Shown one piece after another: positions 10,371 through 19,513 of a stretch of 64,000 nucleotides of DNA. The notes under the pieces are model-generated. The model saw only the letters and a program-made list of their open reading frames with translations, searched no databases and was not told the DNA's origin. Origin of the DNA: Chryseobacterium camelliae (GTDB lineage: Bacteria > Bacteroidota > Bacteroidia > Flavobacteriales > Weeksellaceae); the NCBI RefSeq assembly GCF_030818575.1, contig NZ_JAUTAL010000001.1, positions 3,410,001 through 3,474,000 on the forward strand. The letters are read 5' to 3'. How positions within the stretch are numbered: position 1 is the stretch's first letter; each line of letters begins with the position of its first letter. The translations under genes and the position numbers were made by a program.

Positions 10371-11486
10371 CTATAGGTATGTTAGAGAATATGGCATCGG
10401 ATTATAATAAATCCTCTGTTGTATCGCTGTTAAATGAGCTGAGAAGTTTATAAACCGACTGCTATTCCAAATACCAGGGGCTTTATCGTTTTCAAAATAT
10501 CCGTCCTTGAAAAAATTGCTGAAATCTTTCTTAACGAAGATGCTGAAATCGTCATATGATAATGTCAGCTGTGCCCCGTAGACAAATGGATTCACCTGAT
10601 AATCCCCCCGGCTTCTCAACTCCCCGATATCACTTTTGATAATGTTATTGCTGGACATCTTTATGCCTCCGTAAGCGTTGGCTGTAATCCTGAATCCCTC
10701 GGCATAAGGCCTGTATTGGACATCCATTCCGGCATTTTTCAGTTTGGAAAAATTATACTGGAATCCCAGCGGAATCATAATATATCCTGTCCTCAGCTTA
10801 CTCTTGTCCAGCGTACCATCATATTTGGTCAGGAAAACATCGGCGTTGCTGTTTTTGGTAAAACGCATGTCATTATCCAGCCGGATGGTTCTCCAGGAAA
10901 AACCAAGACCAACAACCAATCCCCATGGGCTGGTTCTGCCGAACTGATAATTAAACCTAACCCCCAGCTCCAAGTCTCTCCCCCGTTTCATATTCATGTC
11001 AAGGTCATTATCCGGAAGATTATTGGTAAGGGTCAGCACCCCTGTAGTGAAGTATGGGGATATTTCTTTGGTAGGGCGGAACTTTTTCAGCAGCTGCGCT
11101 TTCATTTCCTCATTGGAAGTAACATCTGAATTCAGGAGTGAGAACCTTACCTGTTTCTGGATCACCTGATCGAGGTCAAATCCAAGATCATGAATCCGCT
11201 GGTCGATCTTCTCGGAATACCGGTCGGCCACTTTCGTTTTTTCCTCATCAAATTCAGCTTTCCCGAGTCCTTGTTCCTGGAGGCTGATTAATTCGGCTTC
11301 CATTAATTTTTTTTCTTCCTGGATGATGTTGTTGATTTTCATGGCATAGTCTTCCATCTTTTCTTTGACAATGGGGCTCACCTCTGTATCTTCCTTAGGC
11401 TGAAGGCTAATTTTAAGAGCTCTCTGACCATATGCTGAAGCCGTGGCAAGGCATACCATTCCTGTAATGATTAATTTCCTGATCAT
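10371..11486 (-). CDS. Outer membrane beta-barrel protein with N-terminal coiled coil
   Basis: 371 residues with a signal peptide (MIRKLIITGMVCLATASAYGQ). A charged, helical stretch from about 35 to 125 is likely coiled coil (EEKKLMEAELISLQEQ). After it come alternating amphipathic strands typical of a beta-barrel (LELGVRFNYQF, LVVGLGFSW, YIMIPLGFQYNF). Function unknown. It is the last gene of a three-gene unit after an ECF sigma factor and a single-pass membrane protein, separated by 23 bases from the latter, so it may be the target or the sensor of that envelope-linked regulatory module. Confidence 0.8.
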   Translation of the reverse strand: MIRKLIITGMVCLATASAYGQRALKISLQPKEDTEVSPIVKEKMEDYAMKINNIIQEEKKLMEAELISLQEQGLGKAEFDEEKTKVADRYSEKIDQRIHDLGFDLDQVIQKQVRFSLLNSDVTSNEEMKAQLLKKFRPTKEISPYFTTGVLTLTNNLPDNDLDMNMKRGRDLELGVRFNYQFGRTSPWGLVVGLGFSWRTIRLDNDMRFTKNSNADVFLTKYDGTLDKSKLRTGYIMIPLGFQYNFSKLKNAGMDVQYRPYAEGFRITANAYGGIKMSSNNIIKSDIGELRSRGDYQVNPFVYGAQLTLSYDDFSIFVKKDFSNFFKDGYFENDKAPGIWNSSRFINFSAHLTAIQQRIYYNPMPYSLTYL

Positions 11487-11509
11487 TATATTATATTTTT
11501 AAAACTGGA

Positions 11510-12142
11510 TTATCTGGCGTTAAGGTCAACCTTTGCTACATTGCTCACCCCTTTTGTCTTCTCTATAGCATCTTTATGCTCTACGGAAAAAAGAAGTGTC
11601 CCCGCATCGGTATATCGTTTCTTATAGACAGGCACTTTGGACGAATCTGCTGCGGCAAAGGCTTTAGAAGCCGGTATTTCAACAGCATATACCTTACTTT
11701 CTATTTTTTCTTCAGGAGCTAAATGTACCGCGGTTAACGGCATAGCCTCCTTCTGAGGCAGGATCTCCGTTTGGGAATGCTGTACCGTAGGGCCTTTAGA
11801 CGGTATATGCTCAGCTATCTTCTGGCTGCTTATTTTATGCTGTTCGGCAGTTCCATAACTCACTGCTGGCTCTTTAGATTCTTTCTCTTTATGAACGGTG
11901 TATACTTTTTCAACAGGCTGAGCCTTTTGGCTATTGTCATCCCTCATCATGAACAATACGGCTCCCATGGCTGCCACCAGTATACAACATGCCGCCGCAA
12001 AGATCCATTTTGCATTTCCGGAAGACTGTGTAGCCGGCTGATGTGCCTGAATTTCTGCCCACAAATCACGGGAAGGATTAATCTCCCTTTCATCCATCTG
12101 TTTTTTGATTTGTTGTTCAAGATTATGCTTAGACAAGTTCAT
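11510..12142 (-). CDS. Single-pass membrane protein encoded after an ECF sigma factor (putative anti-sigma)
   Basis: 210 residues. A cytoplasmic N-terminal segment of about 40 residues carries KQMDEREINPSRDLWAEIQ, a pattern common at the start of anti-sigma-like proteins of Bacteroidetes. A transmembrane helix spans about 45-66 (WIFAAACCILVAAMGAVLFMM), and a low-complexity periplasmic tail rich in Lys, Glu, Pro and Ala follows. The start overlaps the end of the sigma-factor gene by 14 bases, indicating translational coupling. The anti-sigma role is inferred from position and architecture; no zinc-binding anti-sigma motif is visible. Confidence 0.75.
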   Translation of the reverse strand: MNLSKHNLEQQIKKQMDEREINPSRDLWAEIQAHQPATQSSGNAKWIFAAACCILVAAMGAVLFMMRDDNSQKAQPVEKVYTVHKEKESKEPAVSYGTAEQHKISSQKIAEHIPSKGPTVQHSQTEILPQKEAMPLTAVHLAPEEKIESKVYAVEIPASKAFAAADSSKVPVYKKRYTDAGTLLFSVEHKDAIEKTKGVSNVAKVDLNAR

Positions 12143-12695
12143 TTTTAATTTTTTTTTGTTGCTTAAAATAAATCTTTCTCATTTTTTCTTTTGCCCTGAA
12201 GAGTTGTGTTTTGCTTGCCTCAACCGAAATATTCAAAGCATCAGCTATTTCCTGGTGCGAATATTCTTCGATCACATAAAGGTTGAAAACCATCCGGTAC
12301 GGATCAGGCAATTGGTCAAGAAGTTCCTGGGCATTGAAATCCGAAACCACCGTTTCTTCATAGACTTCCTCTAAAGCAGAAGCATTTACTTCATCCAGGT
12401 AGAAAATGGTTTTATGGCTTTTGATGAAATTGAGGCATTCATTGACCACAATCCTTCTTGCCCATCCTTCCAGTGCCCCTTCGCCCCTGAAGCTTTCCAC
12501 AGATTTGAACATCTTGCAAAAGGCTTTAATAACACAGTCTTCAGCCTGGTACAGATCACTGATATAGCTTCTGGCTACACTCAGAAATTTCCTGACGTTC
12601 TGATCATAAAAAATTTTCTGTGCAGCCGGATCCTGTTTTTTCAGGCGGCTGAGCAAATCTTCTTTCTTATTTCCAGATAAAAACTTCATGGGCAT
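12129..12695 (-). CDS. ECF RNA polymerase sigma factor
   Basis: Alternative sigma factor of about 188 residues. Region 2 is seen in DQNVRKFLSVARSYISD-x-x-x-AEDCVIKAFCKMF and GWARRIVVNECLNFI; region 4 in LPDPYRMVFNLYVIEEYSHQEIADALNISVEASKTQLFRAKEKMR. The start at 12695 (or the ATG at 12689) is chosen because the longer frame to 12797 adds a hydrophobic, non-sigma leader. It heads an operon with a putative anti-sigma membrane protein and an outer membrane protein, the usual arrangement for an envelope-responsive sigma factor. Confidence 0.92.
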   Translation of the reverse strand: MPMKFLSGNKKEDLLSRLKKQDPAAQKIFYDQNVRKFLSVARSYISDLYQAEDCVIKAFCKMFKSVESFRGEGALEGWARRIVVNECLNFIKSHKTIFYLDEVNASALEEVYEETVVSDFNAQELLDQLPDPYRMVFNLYVIEEYSHQEIADALNISVEASKTQLFRAKEKMRKIYFKQQKKIKNELV

Positions 12696-12807
12696 CTTGT
12701 TTCTATAATAAAGACAACAAAAATCTAAAATGGTTACAAAAAAAATATTTTTCCGTGACAAATAAATGTAAAATATTGGAAACAAACAATTTATCAAATA
12801 AAAAAAA

Positions 12808-12833
12808 CCTGTAGGATTACGGAATCCTACAGG
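12808..12833 (-). terminator. Terminator of the ABC transporter operon
   Basis: An 11-bp perfect stem (CCTGTAGGATT / AATCCTACAGG) with a four-base loop, followed on the minus strand by eight T residues. It lies 28 bases past the stop of the ATPase gene, a textbook intrinsic terminator. Confidence 0.9.
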
Positions 12834-12860
12834 CTGGTAGTGTATAGGTATAATGAAAAT

Positions 12861-13584
12861 CTAGTTCAGTTCCCCGGAAAGGTTGACCTGGTCTGCAAAA
12901 TACCGCTCCAGTTCCTTCAGGGTTTCCGGATGGGTCTGAATATCTTTTACCAGCTGTCCCTTATTTACTACGACAATCCGGTTGCAGACTTCCGTAGTAT
13001 GGGAAAGGTCATGGCTCGATATGAGAAACGTAACCCCCTCCTGCTTGGAAAGTTCCTTGACCAGGTTTTTAAGCTTGATCTGGGTGGAAGGGTCAAGGTT
13101 TGCAAAAGGCTCATCAAGGATAATGATTTCCGGGTTTCCAATAATTGCCCCAACAATTCCGACTTTTTTCTGGTTCCCCTTGGAAAGGTCACGGATGTAT
13201 TTCCCAGAATTTAAAATTTCTCCATTGAAAAGATCGTGAAACTGTTTTAAAAACTCGTCTACGGAAGCCTTGTTCTGCCCTCTTAATTCCCCGATAAAAT
13301 AGAAGTATTCTTCCGGGGTAAGGTAACCGATCAGAAAGGAATCATCTACGAATGCGGCAACCTTGCTTTTCCATGCTTCAGATTCATTCACCTTGATATC
13401 ATCGATGCTCACATAACCGGTTGTAGGCTGGATAAGATCCAGCATCAGGCTGAAAAGTGTGGTTTTCCCGGCACCGTTATTTTCCTACAAGACCAAAGGT
13501 CTCCCCCTTTGGGATTTCTAAATGCTCAATATTGAGGACGGTGGCTTTCCCGTACGTTTTAGATAAATTATGGATTGTAATCAT
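12861..13584 (-). pseudogene. ABC transporter ATP-binding protein, frameshifted inside Walker A
   Basis: ATPase subunit partner of the DUF5687 permease. Translation from the ATG at 13584 gives MITIHNLSKTYGKATVLNIEH and reaches GLVGK before a TAA. Removing one base from the four-T run at 13480-13483 (plus strand) restores GLVGNNGAGKTTLFSLML and joins the remaining 194-residue frame. That frame carries the signature LSKGNQKKVGIVGA, Walker B IIILDEPFANLD and the switch SSHD. The rest of the gene is undamaged, so this is either a sequencing indel or a very recent mutation that would abolish the nucleotide-binding loop. The stop codon of the permease lies one base upstream of the start; the two genes form one operon ended by a strong terminator. 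Confidence 0.88.
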
Positions 13585-13585
13585 G

Positions 13586-15052
13586 TTAACTTTTGTTTTT
13601 AAATGCTTCTAATGTGCTGTATTTTTCAACTTTATAATGGCGTACGATGATGTTGAATATTGTCTCGCGGAATAAAAATCCAATGAGTCCCAGAATGGCA
13701 ATGCTTACAACACCCGCTGTAATCCCGAAGAAATATTTGGTGAGGGCAAAAACAGCCATCGGCAGCAGCATCTTGGGAATTAATAATAACATCGTTTTCA
13801 GGTTAAAGCTATTTTTCTGACCGATTCTTTTCTCTTTGGAATTCAGGTCGATCTGTGTTTTATTGAAAGCACCGGACCAAAGGGTAAACTGTGAATTCAC
13901 ACCGATGTTGTAAAGGCCGGCTGCAAAAAAGGTAAAATACACTTCCCATCCCCAATAGGCATAAAACAGCGCCAATACGATGGAAACTCCCGTAACGATG
14001 TTCATCAGCCACCATTTTGCTTTCAGGTATTCTTTATAAGGGACGTTCTGGGTCATCATCAACGGGTAATAAGAACTGTCGAAAGCGGGCACCCTCTGCC
14101 CGAACATGAATTGGAAACCTCCTGTTACGAAAAGCCCCATAAACATCATCATCATCGGCGTGCGGTAGATATCAGACGTAAACATAAGCAATCCATAGAA
14201 CAGGAACATAAAGCTCCCCATAAGAATGCCTTTGGTCACTTTATTCCGCTTCAGCATTTTGATATCGTTATTGATGAAGGTCCCTATGGCACCATACTTA
14301 TTCAGGAAGGCAATGTTTTCAGTTTTTCCTACTTCTTTCTTTGCTTCCAGACCCTGGTCCAGATAGAATTCCTTATGGATGAACTTATAGCAGATCCACC
14401 ATAAAACAGCAAATACAACGATAGGAAATATTACAAGATAAGGATGTTCATAAAAACTGTGAAAGAGCCACTCGGAATAGTCAAACAAAGGCAGAATATC
14501 ATAATAAGAAAGTCCGACGACGATAAGGAACAGGACCCCGACTGCAATGGCAACGGCTTCTTTACCATTGAACAGGATGTTGATAAATGTGTTGAGGTAA
14601 AACAACAGCGATATCCCGATAAACCAGGCAGCGATGCCCAATGCACTATAGCCTTTAAACATCGCAATAATGCAGAAGGTTACCATAAAACAGGAATTGA
14701 TCCAGCTGAATACGGAAAGGAAGGTCTTGGTGAGCATATAGTTAACCAGTGTACGCTTCGGAATGTTCAGGGTAAGAAAAGGCTTGATGTTCTGGGTGGG
14801 CATTTCCTGCCAGATATACTTGACAATCAAATCCAAAGCCCAGGCAATGATCATAAACCGGGAAATAATCTTTACCGCATCGGCATGCATTTCTTCCTCT
14901 ACATAAAAGAAGGCGATAAAGGCACCTCCGATCAGGCATCCCATAAAATAAAGTATAGCGAAAAACCTGAGGATCTTCATAGCAAGATTGACCCCAACGG
15001 AACTTCCCCGGAAAAAACTTTTGTACTCTAATTTCAGGAATTGTAAAAACAT
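13586..15052 (-). CDS. ABC transporter permease, DUF5687 family
   Basis: Polytopic inner-membrane protein of 488 residues with about a dozen hydrophobic segments, for example near residues 30-50, 120-160 and 420-465. The beginning MFLQFLKLEYKSFFRG and overall layout match the DUF5687 family found beside an ABC ATPase in Bacteroidetes. The substrate is unknown. It is the first gene of a two-gene operon; the ATPase gene follows after one base. The permease is intact although its ATPase is frameshifted, which favours a sequencing error there. Confidence 0.85.
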   Translation of the reverse strand: MFLQFLKLEYKSFFRGSSVGVNLAMKILRFFAILYFMGCLIGGAFIAFFYVEEEMHADAVKIISRFMIIAWALDLIVKYIWQEMPTQNIKPFLTLNIPKRTLVNYMLTKTFLSVFSWINSCFMVTFCIIAMFKGYSALGIAAWFIGISLLFYLNTFINILFNGKEAVAIAVGVLFLIVVGLSYYDILPLFDYSEWLFHSFYEHPYLVIFPIVVFAVLWWICYKFIHKEFYLDQGLEAKKEVGKTENIAFLNKYGAIGTFINNDIKMLKRNKVTKGILMGSFMFLFYGLLMFTSDIYRTPMMMMFMGLFVTGGFQFMFGQRVPAFDSSYYPLMMTQNVPYKEYLKAKWWLMNIVTGVSIVLALFYAYWGWEVYFTFFAAGLYNIGVNSQFTLWSGAFNKTQIDLNSKEKRIGQKNSFNLKTMLLLIPKMLLPMAVFALTKYFFGITAGVVSIAILGLIGFLFRETIFNIIVRHYKVEKYSTLEAFKNKS

Positions 15053-15152
15053 AGGCTATTTTTTTGTATTAGTTAAAAAAGCAGCTGATATGTTACAGAT
15101 TTATATCAATAAGATTTAAGTTTGGAGAGAATATCCCGCCAATAGCCTCAGA

Positions 15153-16802
15153 TTAACCGATCAATTCTCTGGCCTGTGCAAGTGCAGCCTCTGTAATCCT
15201 GCTTCCGGATAAGAGCTGTGCAATTTCATTCAGCTTTTCATCTTCATCAAGCGGAACAATGGTGGACTGGGTTTTGCCGGAGACGTCCTGCTTCACCACT
15301 TTATAGTTGTTATTGCCTTTCGCTGCCACTTGTGCAAGGTGTGAAATAACGATCAGCTGCATGTCTGCGGACATTTCTCGCATCAGATTTCCGATCTCCT
15401 CGGCCACCTTTCCTGAAACTCCGGTATCTATTTCATCCAGGATGAGTGTAGGAAGCTGGTCACTTTCCGCAATAATTTTTTTCACTGCCAGCATGACCCT
15501 GGAACGTTCGCCTCCTGATATTGCGGTCTGGATCGGCTTTAACGGAAACCCGGAATTGGCCTGGAACAGAAGTTGGATACTTTCTTTACCGAATGCATTG
15601 AAATCTTCCGCCGGTTTCAGCTCAATATCCACTCTGGCTTTCTCAAGGCCCAGTTTTTTAAGCAGCCCTTCTGCTTTTTTGATGAAAACAGGAATGCTTT
15701 TCTTTCTGTTTTCTGAGAGTTTCTGAGCCAGCTTTTGAAGCTTCTGCTCTTTTTTTATGATATTTTGCTCCACATCCATGATGAGGGCTTCCAGCTCGGA
15801 GGCTCCCTTCTGATCACCGGCCAGCTGGTCCCTGATATCCATCAACTCCTGCACATTGGCTGCATTATGCTTGATAAAAAGGGTATTGAGCCTGTTATTC
15901 AGTTCTGAAAGCTGGACCAAGTTATCCGGATTGGCTTCGATATTTTCTGCTTCGTCTTCCAGCTCGGAGATGATATCCTTTAATTCCACAAAAGAGGCTT
16001 CAAGGCGGCTGTCTAATTCAGCAAAGCCATGTGACACCTCAGAAATCCTGGAGAGTTTATTTTTAGCTTCATTAAAAAAAGACAGGATGCCGATTTCTTC
16101 CTGATGAAATCTTGATAATACCTGCGCCAGGTTTTCGGAAATCATTTCAGCATTTTCCTGGATGGAAAGCTGGTTCTGGAGGTCTTCATAATCTATAGCA
16201 TCCAGTTGCAGGTCTTCCAGCTCAGAAAGCAGGAACTGCTTATAATCGCTTTCTTTGGTATTCTCGGAAAGCTGGGCTTGGTATTTTTTAAGCTGGATTT
16301 TCAGGCTCTGGAAATCGGAATATTCATTCTGGTATTCCTCGATCCTGCTTTTATTTTCAGACAGGCCGTCGATAATTTTAAACTGGTATTCGGAAGTAAA
16401 GAGATTGGAGGTCTCGAACTGCGAGTGGATGTCAATCAGCTTTGAAGACAGTTCCCTGAGAACGTCCAGGGTAACGGGTACATCATTAATGAACGCCCTT
16501 GATTTCCCTGTAGGTGAAATTTCCCTGCGGATAATGGTCTGAAGATCATAATCCAGATCGTTTTCTATAAAAAATTTCTTGAACTGATTATCCAGGGAAA
16601 ATTCAGTTTCCACAATGCTTTTCTCACCCGTGTTGGCAATGGACTTTACATCTGCTCGCTCTCCTAAAATAAGCCTTAAAGCACCCAGTATAATGGATTT
16701 CCCTGCTCCGGTTTCTCCGGTAATAACCTGTAAACCATTATGCAATGATACTTCAAGCGTATCAATAAGGGCAAAATTTTTAATGTAAATTCTCGAAAGC
16801 AT
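15153..16802 (-). CDS. recN: DNA repair protein RecN
   Basis: SMC-like ATPase acting early in double-strand-break repair. 549 residues, usual for the family. N-terminal Walker A GETGAGKSIILGAL begins near residue 30. Long coiled-coil arms fill about 150-360. The C-terminal half contains the ABC signature SGGERSRVMLAVKK and Walker B TLILDEIDTGVSG. It begins the conserved Bacteroidetes block recN-porD-coaBC-rpoZ-bamD, here transcribed in the order bamD to recN. Confidence 0.97.
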   Translation of the reverse strand: MLSRIYIKNFALIDTLEVSLHNGLQVITGETGAGKSIILGALRLILGERADVKSIANTGEKSIVETEFSLDNQFKKFFIENDLDYDLQTIIRREISPTGKSRAFINDVPVTLDVLRELSSKLIDIHSQFETSNLFTSEYQFKIIDGLSENKSRIEEYQNEYSDFQSLKIQLKKYQAQLSENTKESDYKQFLLSELEDLQLDAIDYEDLQNQLSIQENAEMISENLAQVLSRFHQEEIGILSFFNEAKNKLSRISEVSHGFAELDSRLEASFVELKDIISELEDEAENIEANPDNLVQLSELNNRLNTLFIKHNAANVQELMDIRDQLAGDQKGASELEALIMDVEQNIIKKEQKLQKLAQKLSENRKKSIPVFIKKAEGLLKKLGLEKARVDIELKPAEDFNAFGKESIQLLFQANSGFPLKPIQTAISGGERSRVMLAVKKIIAESDQLPTLILDEIDTGVSGKVAEEIGNLMREMSADMQLIVISHLAQVAAKGNNNYKVVKQDVSGKTQSTIVPLDEDEKLNEIAQLLSGSRITEAALAQARELIG

Positions 16803-16886
16803 GTGATAGAGGCAGATTACTTTAGGTACTGCAAATATAGAACTTTAGAATTCAGAATTCAACAACGGGGTAAGCCGCTTTTGGGA

Positions 16887-17792
16887 TTATTTCCATTTGT
16901 TCCATTTGTCATCCGTGAATTTCGGAGCAAACAGGATCATAAGCTGCTTCAGATCACTAAGCACAATTCCGCCGTTGTTGCCGGAGTTGAAGATATTGTA
17001 AATCTCGTCGCTTTTAGTTGTGATGAACAGGTTGAAGAAATAATTCTGCTGGAAAGAGTTTTCATACATCTTAAGCTGCATCAGGGCATCAAAAATGGCT
17101 CTTTTAGCGCCGGTCTGGTCCTGGTTGAAGAGATTATCCATCCCACCTCTGTGGTAGGTATAAAAAGATGAGCGCAGCTGTGCCATATTCGGATTGAGGA
17201 TCTCACCGATCAGGATTGAGCGGCTTCTCGGCTCGTTGATCTGCTTCCAGCCGTCGTATGTATTCTGCGACTGCCCATTCTGAGCGATCTGCTGAGCTTT
17301 CTGGAACCACTGGGTCCCTGACATGGACTGAAAGCTATCTGCATCATACCCAAGGATCAGATAGACATAAAAGCTGATCACATCAATAAGATTTTTACCG
17401 GAAAACTGACGTTCGTTGAAAATAAGGTTTTCATTTTCCACATAATCAAACGTAAACCTGGTATCCTGCAGGTTAATTAATGGGGATTCATAAGTAGTCC
17501 CATACACTGGCCTTACTGCCTGAACTACGATACTGGCAGTAAAACGGTTGCCATCCCTGCTGGCTACCACTATAGCAAAGTTGGATTTAATTTTCTCAAA
17601 ATTCTGGAGTTTCTTGCCTGTCCAGCTGGTATTGTTGATAAAGTCCTTAAGGCTTTTCTCAAGTACTTTGAAAGCCTGCTGGTTACTTCCTGCCACCTGC
17701 TGCGAGTTAACCTGAACAGTGGCTAACAGCTCCTGTGAAAATGAAACGTTATATAAGAAAAGCAGTAAAAATAAGCTGATAAGTTTTTTCAT
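16887..17792 (-). CDS. porD: Type IX secretion system protein PorD / DUF4835 family
   Basis: Exported protein of 301 residues belonging to DUF4835, which I recall being named PorD, a component linked to type IX secretion. The start is set at ATG 17792, giving a clear signal peptide (MKKLISLFLLLFLYNVSFSQ); the longer frame to 17852 adds an unrelated leader. The mature part opens with ELLATVQVNSQQVAGSNQQAF, characteristic of the family, and includes YESPLINLQDTRF and FYVYLILGYDADSF. It lies between recN and coaBC, its usual place in Flavobacteriia. Family assignment is strong; the secretion role rests on the family name. Confidence 0.88.
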   Translation of the reverse strand: MKKLISLFLLLFLYNVSFSQELLATVQVNSQQVAGSNQQAFKVLEKSLKDFINNTSWTGKKLQNFEKIKSNFAIVVASRDGNRFTASIVVQAVRPVYGTTYESPLINLQDTRFTFDYVENENLIFNERQFSGKNLIDVISFYVYLILGYDADSFQSMSGTQWFQKAQQIAQNGQSQNTYDGWKQINEPRSRSILIGEILNPNMAQLRSSFYTYHRGGMDNLFNQDQTGAKRAIFDALMQLKMYENSFQQNYFFNLFITTKSDEIYNIFNSGNNGGIVLSDLKQLMILFAPKFTDDKWNKWK

Positions 17793-17829
17793 TATTCCTT
17801 TAAAAGTTGAGAACGGAAAATTATTAATT

Positions 17830-19038
17830 TTATTTGAGAATTTCTGCTTCAATACAGTCGAGAATATCCCGGGCCACCTCTTCTTTGGATTTCAGTGCAA
17901 ATTCTTTTTTTCCTGCCGGAGTAAAGATTTTTATGCGGTTGGTATCGTTCCGGAAACCTGCCCCCTTATCCCGGAGTGAGTTCAGCACAATCATATCCAG
18001 GTTTTTCTTCTGCATTTTGGCCTGTGCATTTTCTTCTTCATTTTCGGTTTCCAGGGCAAATCCCACCAGGAACTGATGTCTTTTCTGTTCACCCATGGTC
18101 TTGAGGATATCCGGATTTTTCACCAATTCAATGGTCAGATGCTCATCCTTCTTTTTGATTTTTTCTTTCGCCACCTCTCTCGGGGCATAGTCTGCCACTG
18201 CTGCGCTGGCAATACCGATATCCGTATGTTCATAAAATTCGAACACTTTAGCCATCATTTCTTTTGCCGAAGTTACCCGATAAAGCTCAATGGAGGGATG
18301 CTTTACAACCATGCCGGAAGGCCCTGAGACCAGAATTACTTTTGCACCCCTTTCAGCCGCTTCTTCAGCCAGCGAGTAACCCATTTTTCCGGATGAATGG
18401 TTGCCGATAAATCTTACCGGATCAATTGCCTCATAAGTCGGGCCCGCTGTAATCAACACCATTTTTCCCTCAAGGCTTCTTTTCCGGCCTGCCGAACTGA
18501 AAAACTCTTCAACAGCATATACGATCGTTGCAGGTTCCGCCATCCTTCCCTGTCCTATCAATCCACTGGCCAGCTCCCCGCTTTCGGCAGGGATGATCAG
18601 ATTTCCGAAATCTTCCGCCAGCTCAAGGTTCTGTTTTGTGGAAGGGTGCTGATACATATCGAGGTCCATAGCTGGTGCGATGAAGACCGGACATTTAGCG
18701 GACATATAAGTAGCGATAACCAGGTTATCACAGATTCCATGGGTCATTTTGGCCAGGGTTCCGGCCGTACAGGGCGCCACAATCATCACATCAGCCCATA
18801 ACGCCATTTCCACATGGCTGTTCCAGGTGCCGTTATCCCCATAAAAATCTGAGTATACAGGATTTTTGGATAAAGTGGCTATGCTGAGCTTGGTTACGAA
18901 GTGCTCTGCATCAGGCGTCATGATAGCCTGTACTTCCGCTCCTTTTTTTATGAAGTCGCGGATCAGGAAATGAATTTTATAGGCTGCAATTCCACCGGAG
19001 ATTGCGATAAGAATTTTTTTTCCGGAAAGGCTGCTCAT
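17830..19038 (-). CDS. coaBC: Bifunctional phosphopantothenoylcysteine decarboxylase / phosphopantothenate-cysteine ligase
   Basis: Carries out two successive steps of coenzyme A synthesis: CTP-dependent ligation of cysteine to phosphopantothenate, then decarboxylation. 402 residues. The N-terminal CoaC flavodoxin-like domain (about 1-180) shows GGIAAYK, the His-containing SHVEMALWADVMIVAPCTAGTLAKM and the flexible-loop APAMDLDMYQHP. The C-terminal CoaB domain (about 185-400) shows ITAGPTYEAIDPVRFIGNHSSGKMG and VADYAPREVAKEKIKK. Complete, and in the conserved block between rpoZ and porD. Confidence 0.97.
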   Translation of the reverse strand: MSSLSGKKILIAISGGIAAYKIHFLIRDFIKKGAEVQAIMTPDAEHFVTKLSIATLSKNPVYSDFYGDNGTWNSHVEMALWADVMIVAPCTAGTLAKMTHGICDNLVIATYMSAKCPVFIAPAMDLDMYQHPSTKQNLELAEDFGNLIIPAESGELASGLIGQGRMAEPATIVYAVEEFFSSAGRKRSLEGKMVLITAGPTYEAIDPVRFIGNHSSGKMGYSLAEEAAERGAKVILVSGPSGMVVKHPSIELYRVTSAKEMMAKVFEFYEHTDIGIASAAVADYAPREVAKEKIKKKDEHLTIELVKNPDILKTMGEQKRHQFLVGFALETENEEENAQAKMQKKNLDMIVLNSLRDKGAGFRNDTNRIKIFTPAGKKEFALKSKEEVARDILDCIEAEILK

Positions 19039-19093
19039 TCGGTTAGGTTTTAGGCCGTAAATTTACTTATTTATCTTCTAAGGTAAACAAACA

Positions 19094-19125
19094 AAGGTCA
19101 TAAAGAACAGATTCCTTATGACCTT
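19094..19125 (-). terminator. Hairpin after rpoZ
   Basis: A ten-bp stem AAGGTCATAA / TTATGACCTT with a 12-base loop, followed on the minus strand by TTTGTTTGTTT. It lies between the rpoZ stop and coaBC, so it may attenuate readthrough within the block. Confidence 0.6.
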
Positions 19126-19147
19126 CATATATAAAAAACACAAATGA

Positions 19148-19471
19148 TTATTTTCTATCGTCAGTTTTTCTGAAGTAGATGTCTCCGTTCAGCCATTCTT
19201 CTACAGCAATAGAGGTAGGCTTAGGCAATTTTTCATAATGCTTGGAAATTTCGATCTGTTCCCGGTTTTCGAAAACCTCTTCCAGTGTAGAATTATGAAC
19301 GGCAAATTCGTCAAGCTTATTGTGCAGTTCTGTACGGATTTCCGCATTGATCTGCTCTGCTCTTTTACCCATGATAACAATAGCCTCATAGATGGAACCT
19401 ACTTTTTCTTCAATCTTATCTTTATCGTAAGTAATCGTATTGACTTCTGCTTTGGTATCTTTTACACTCAT
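19148..19471 (-). CDS. rpoZ: DNA-directed RNA polymerase omega subunit (Bacteroidetes type)
   Basis: 107 residues. The core SIYEAIVIMGKRAEQINAEIR matches the omega-subunit pattern (the family helix with R-A-x-Q-I/L), which helps assemble and stabilise RNA polymerase. The tail LPKPTSIAVEEWLNGDIYFRKTD is the extension seen in Bacteroidetes. Position between bamD and coaBC matches related genomes, and in many bacteria omega also lies near coaBC. Confidence 0.92.
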   Translation of the reverse strand: MSVKDTKAEVNTITYDKDKIEEKVGSIYEAIVIMGKRAEQINAEIRTELHNKLDEFAVHNSTLEEVFENREQIEISKHYEKLPKPTSIAVEEWLNGDIYFRKTDDRK

Positions 19472-19513
19472 TTTGAGAATATTATTTTATTTATAAGATG
19501 GCAAATTTACAAA

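Noticed and set aside
12150..12797. Longer start (12797) for the ECF sigma factor
   Set aside because: The extra 34 residues are hydrophobic and unlike sigma factors, and lie over the promoter-like AT-rich leader.
14444..15031. 195-residue plus-strand ORF opposite the DUF5687 permease
   Set aside because: It is the antisense shadow of a clear membrane protein, with no start context, no domain and a composition typical of reversed hydrophobic codons.
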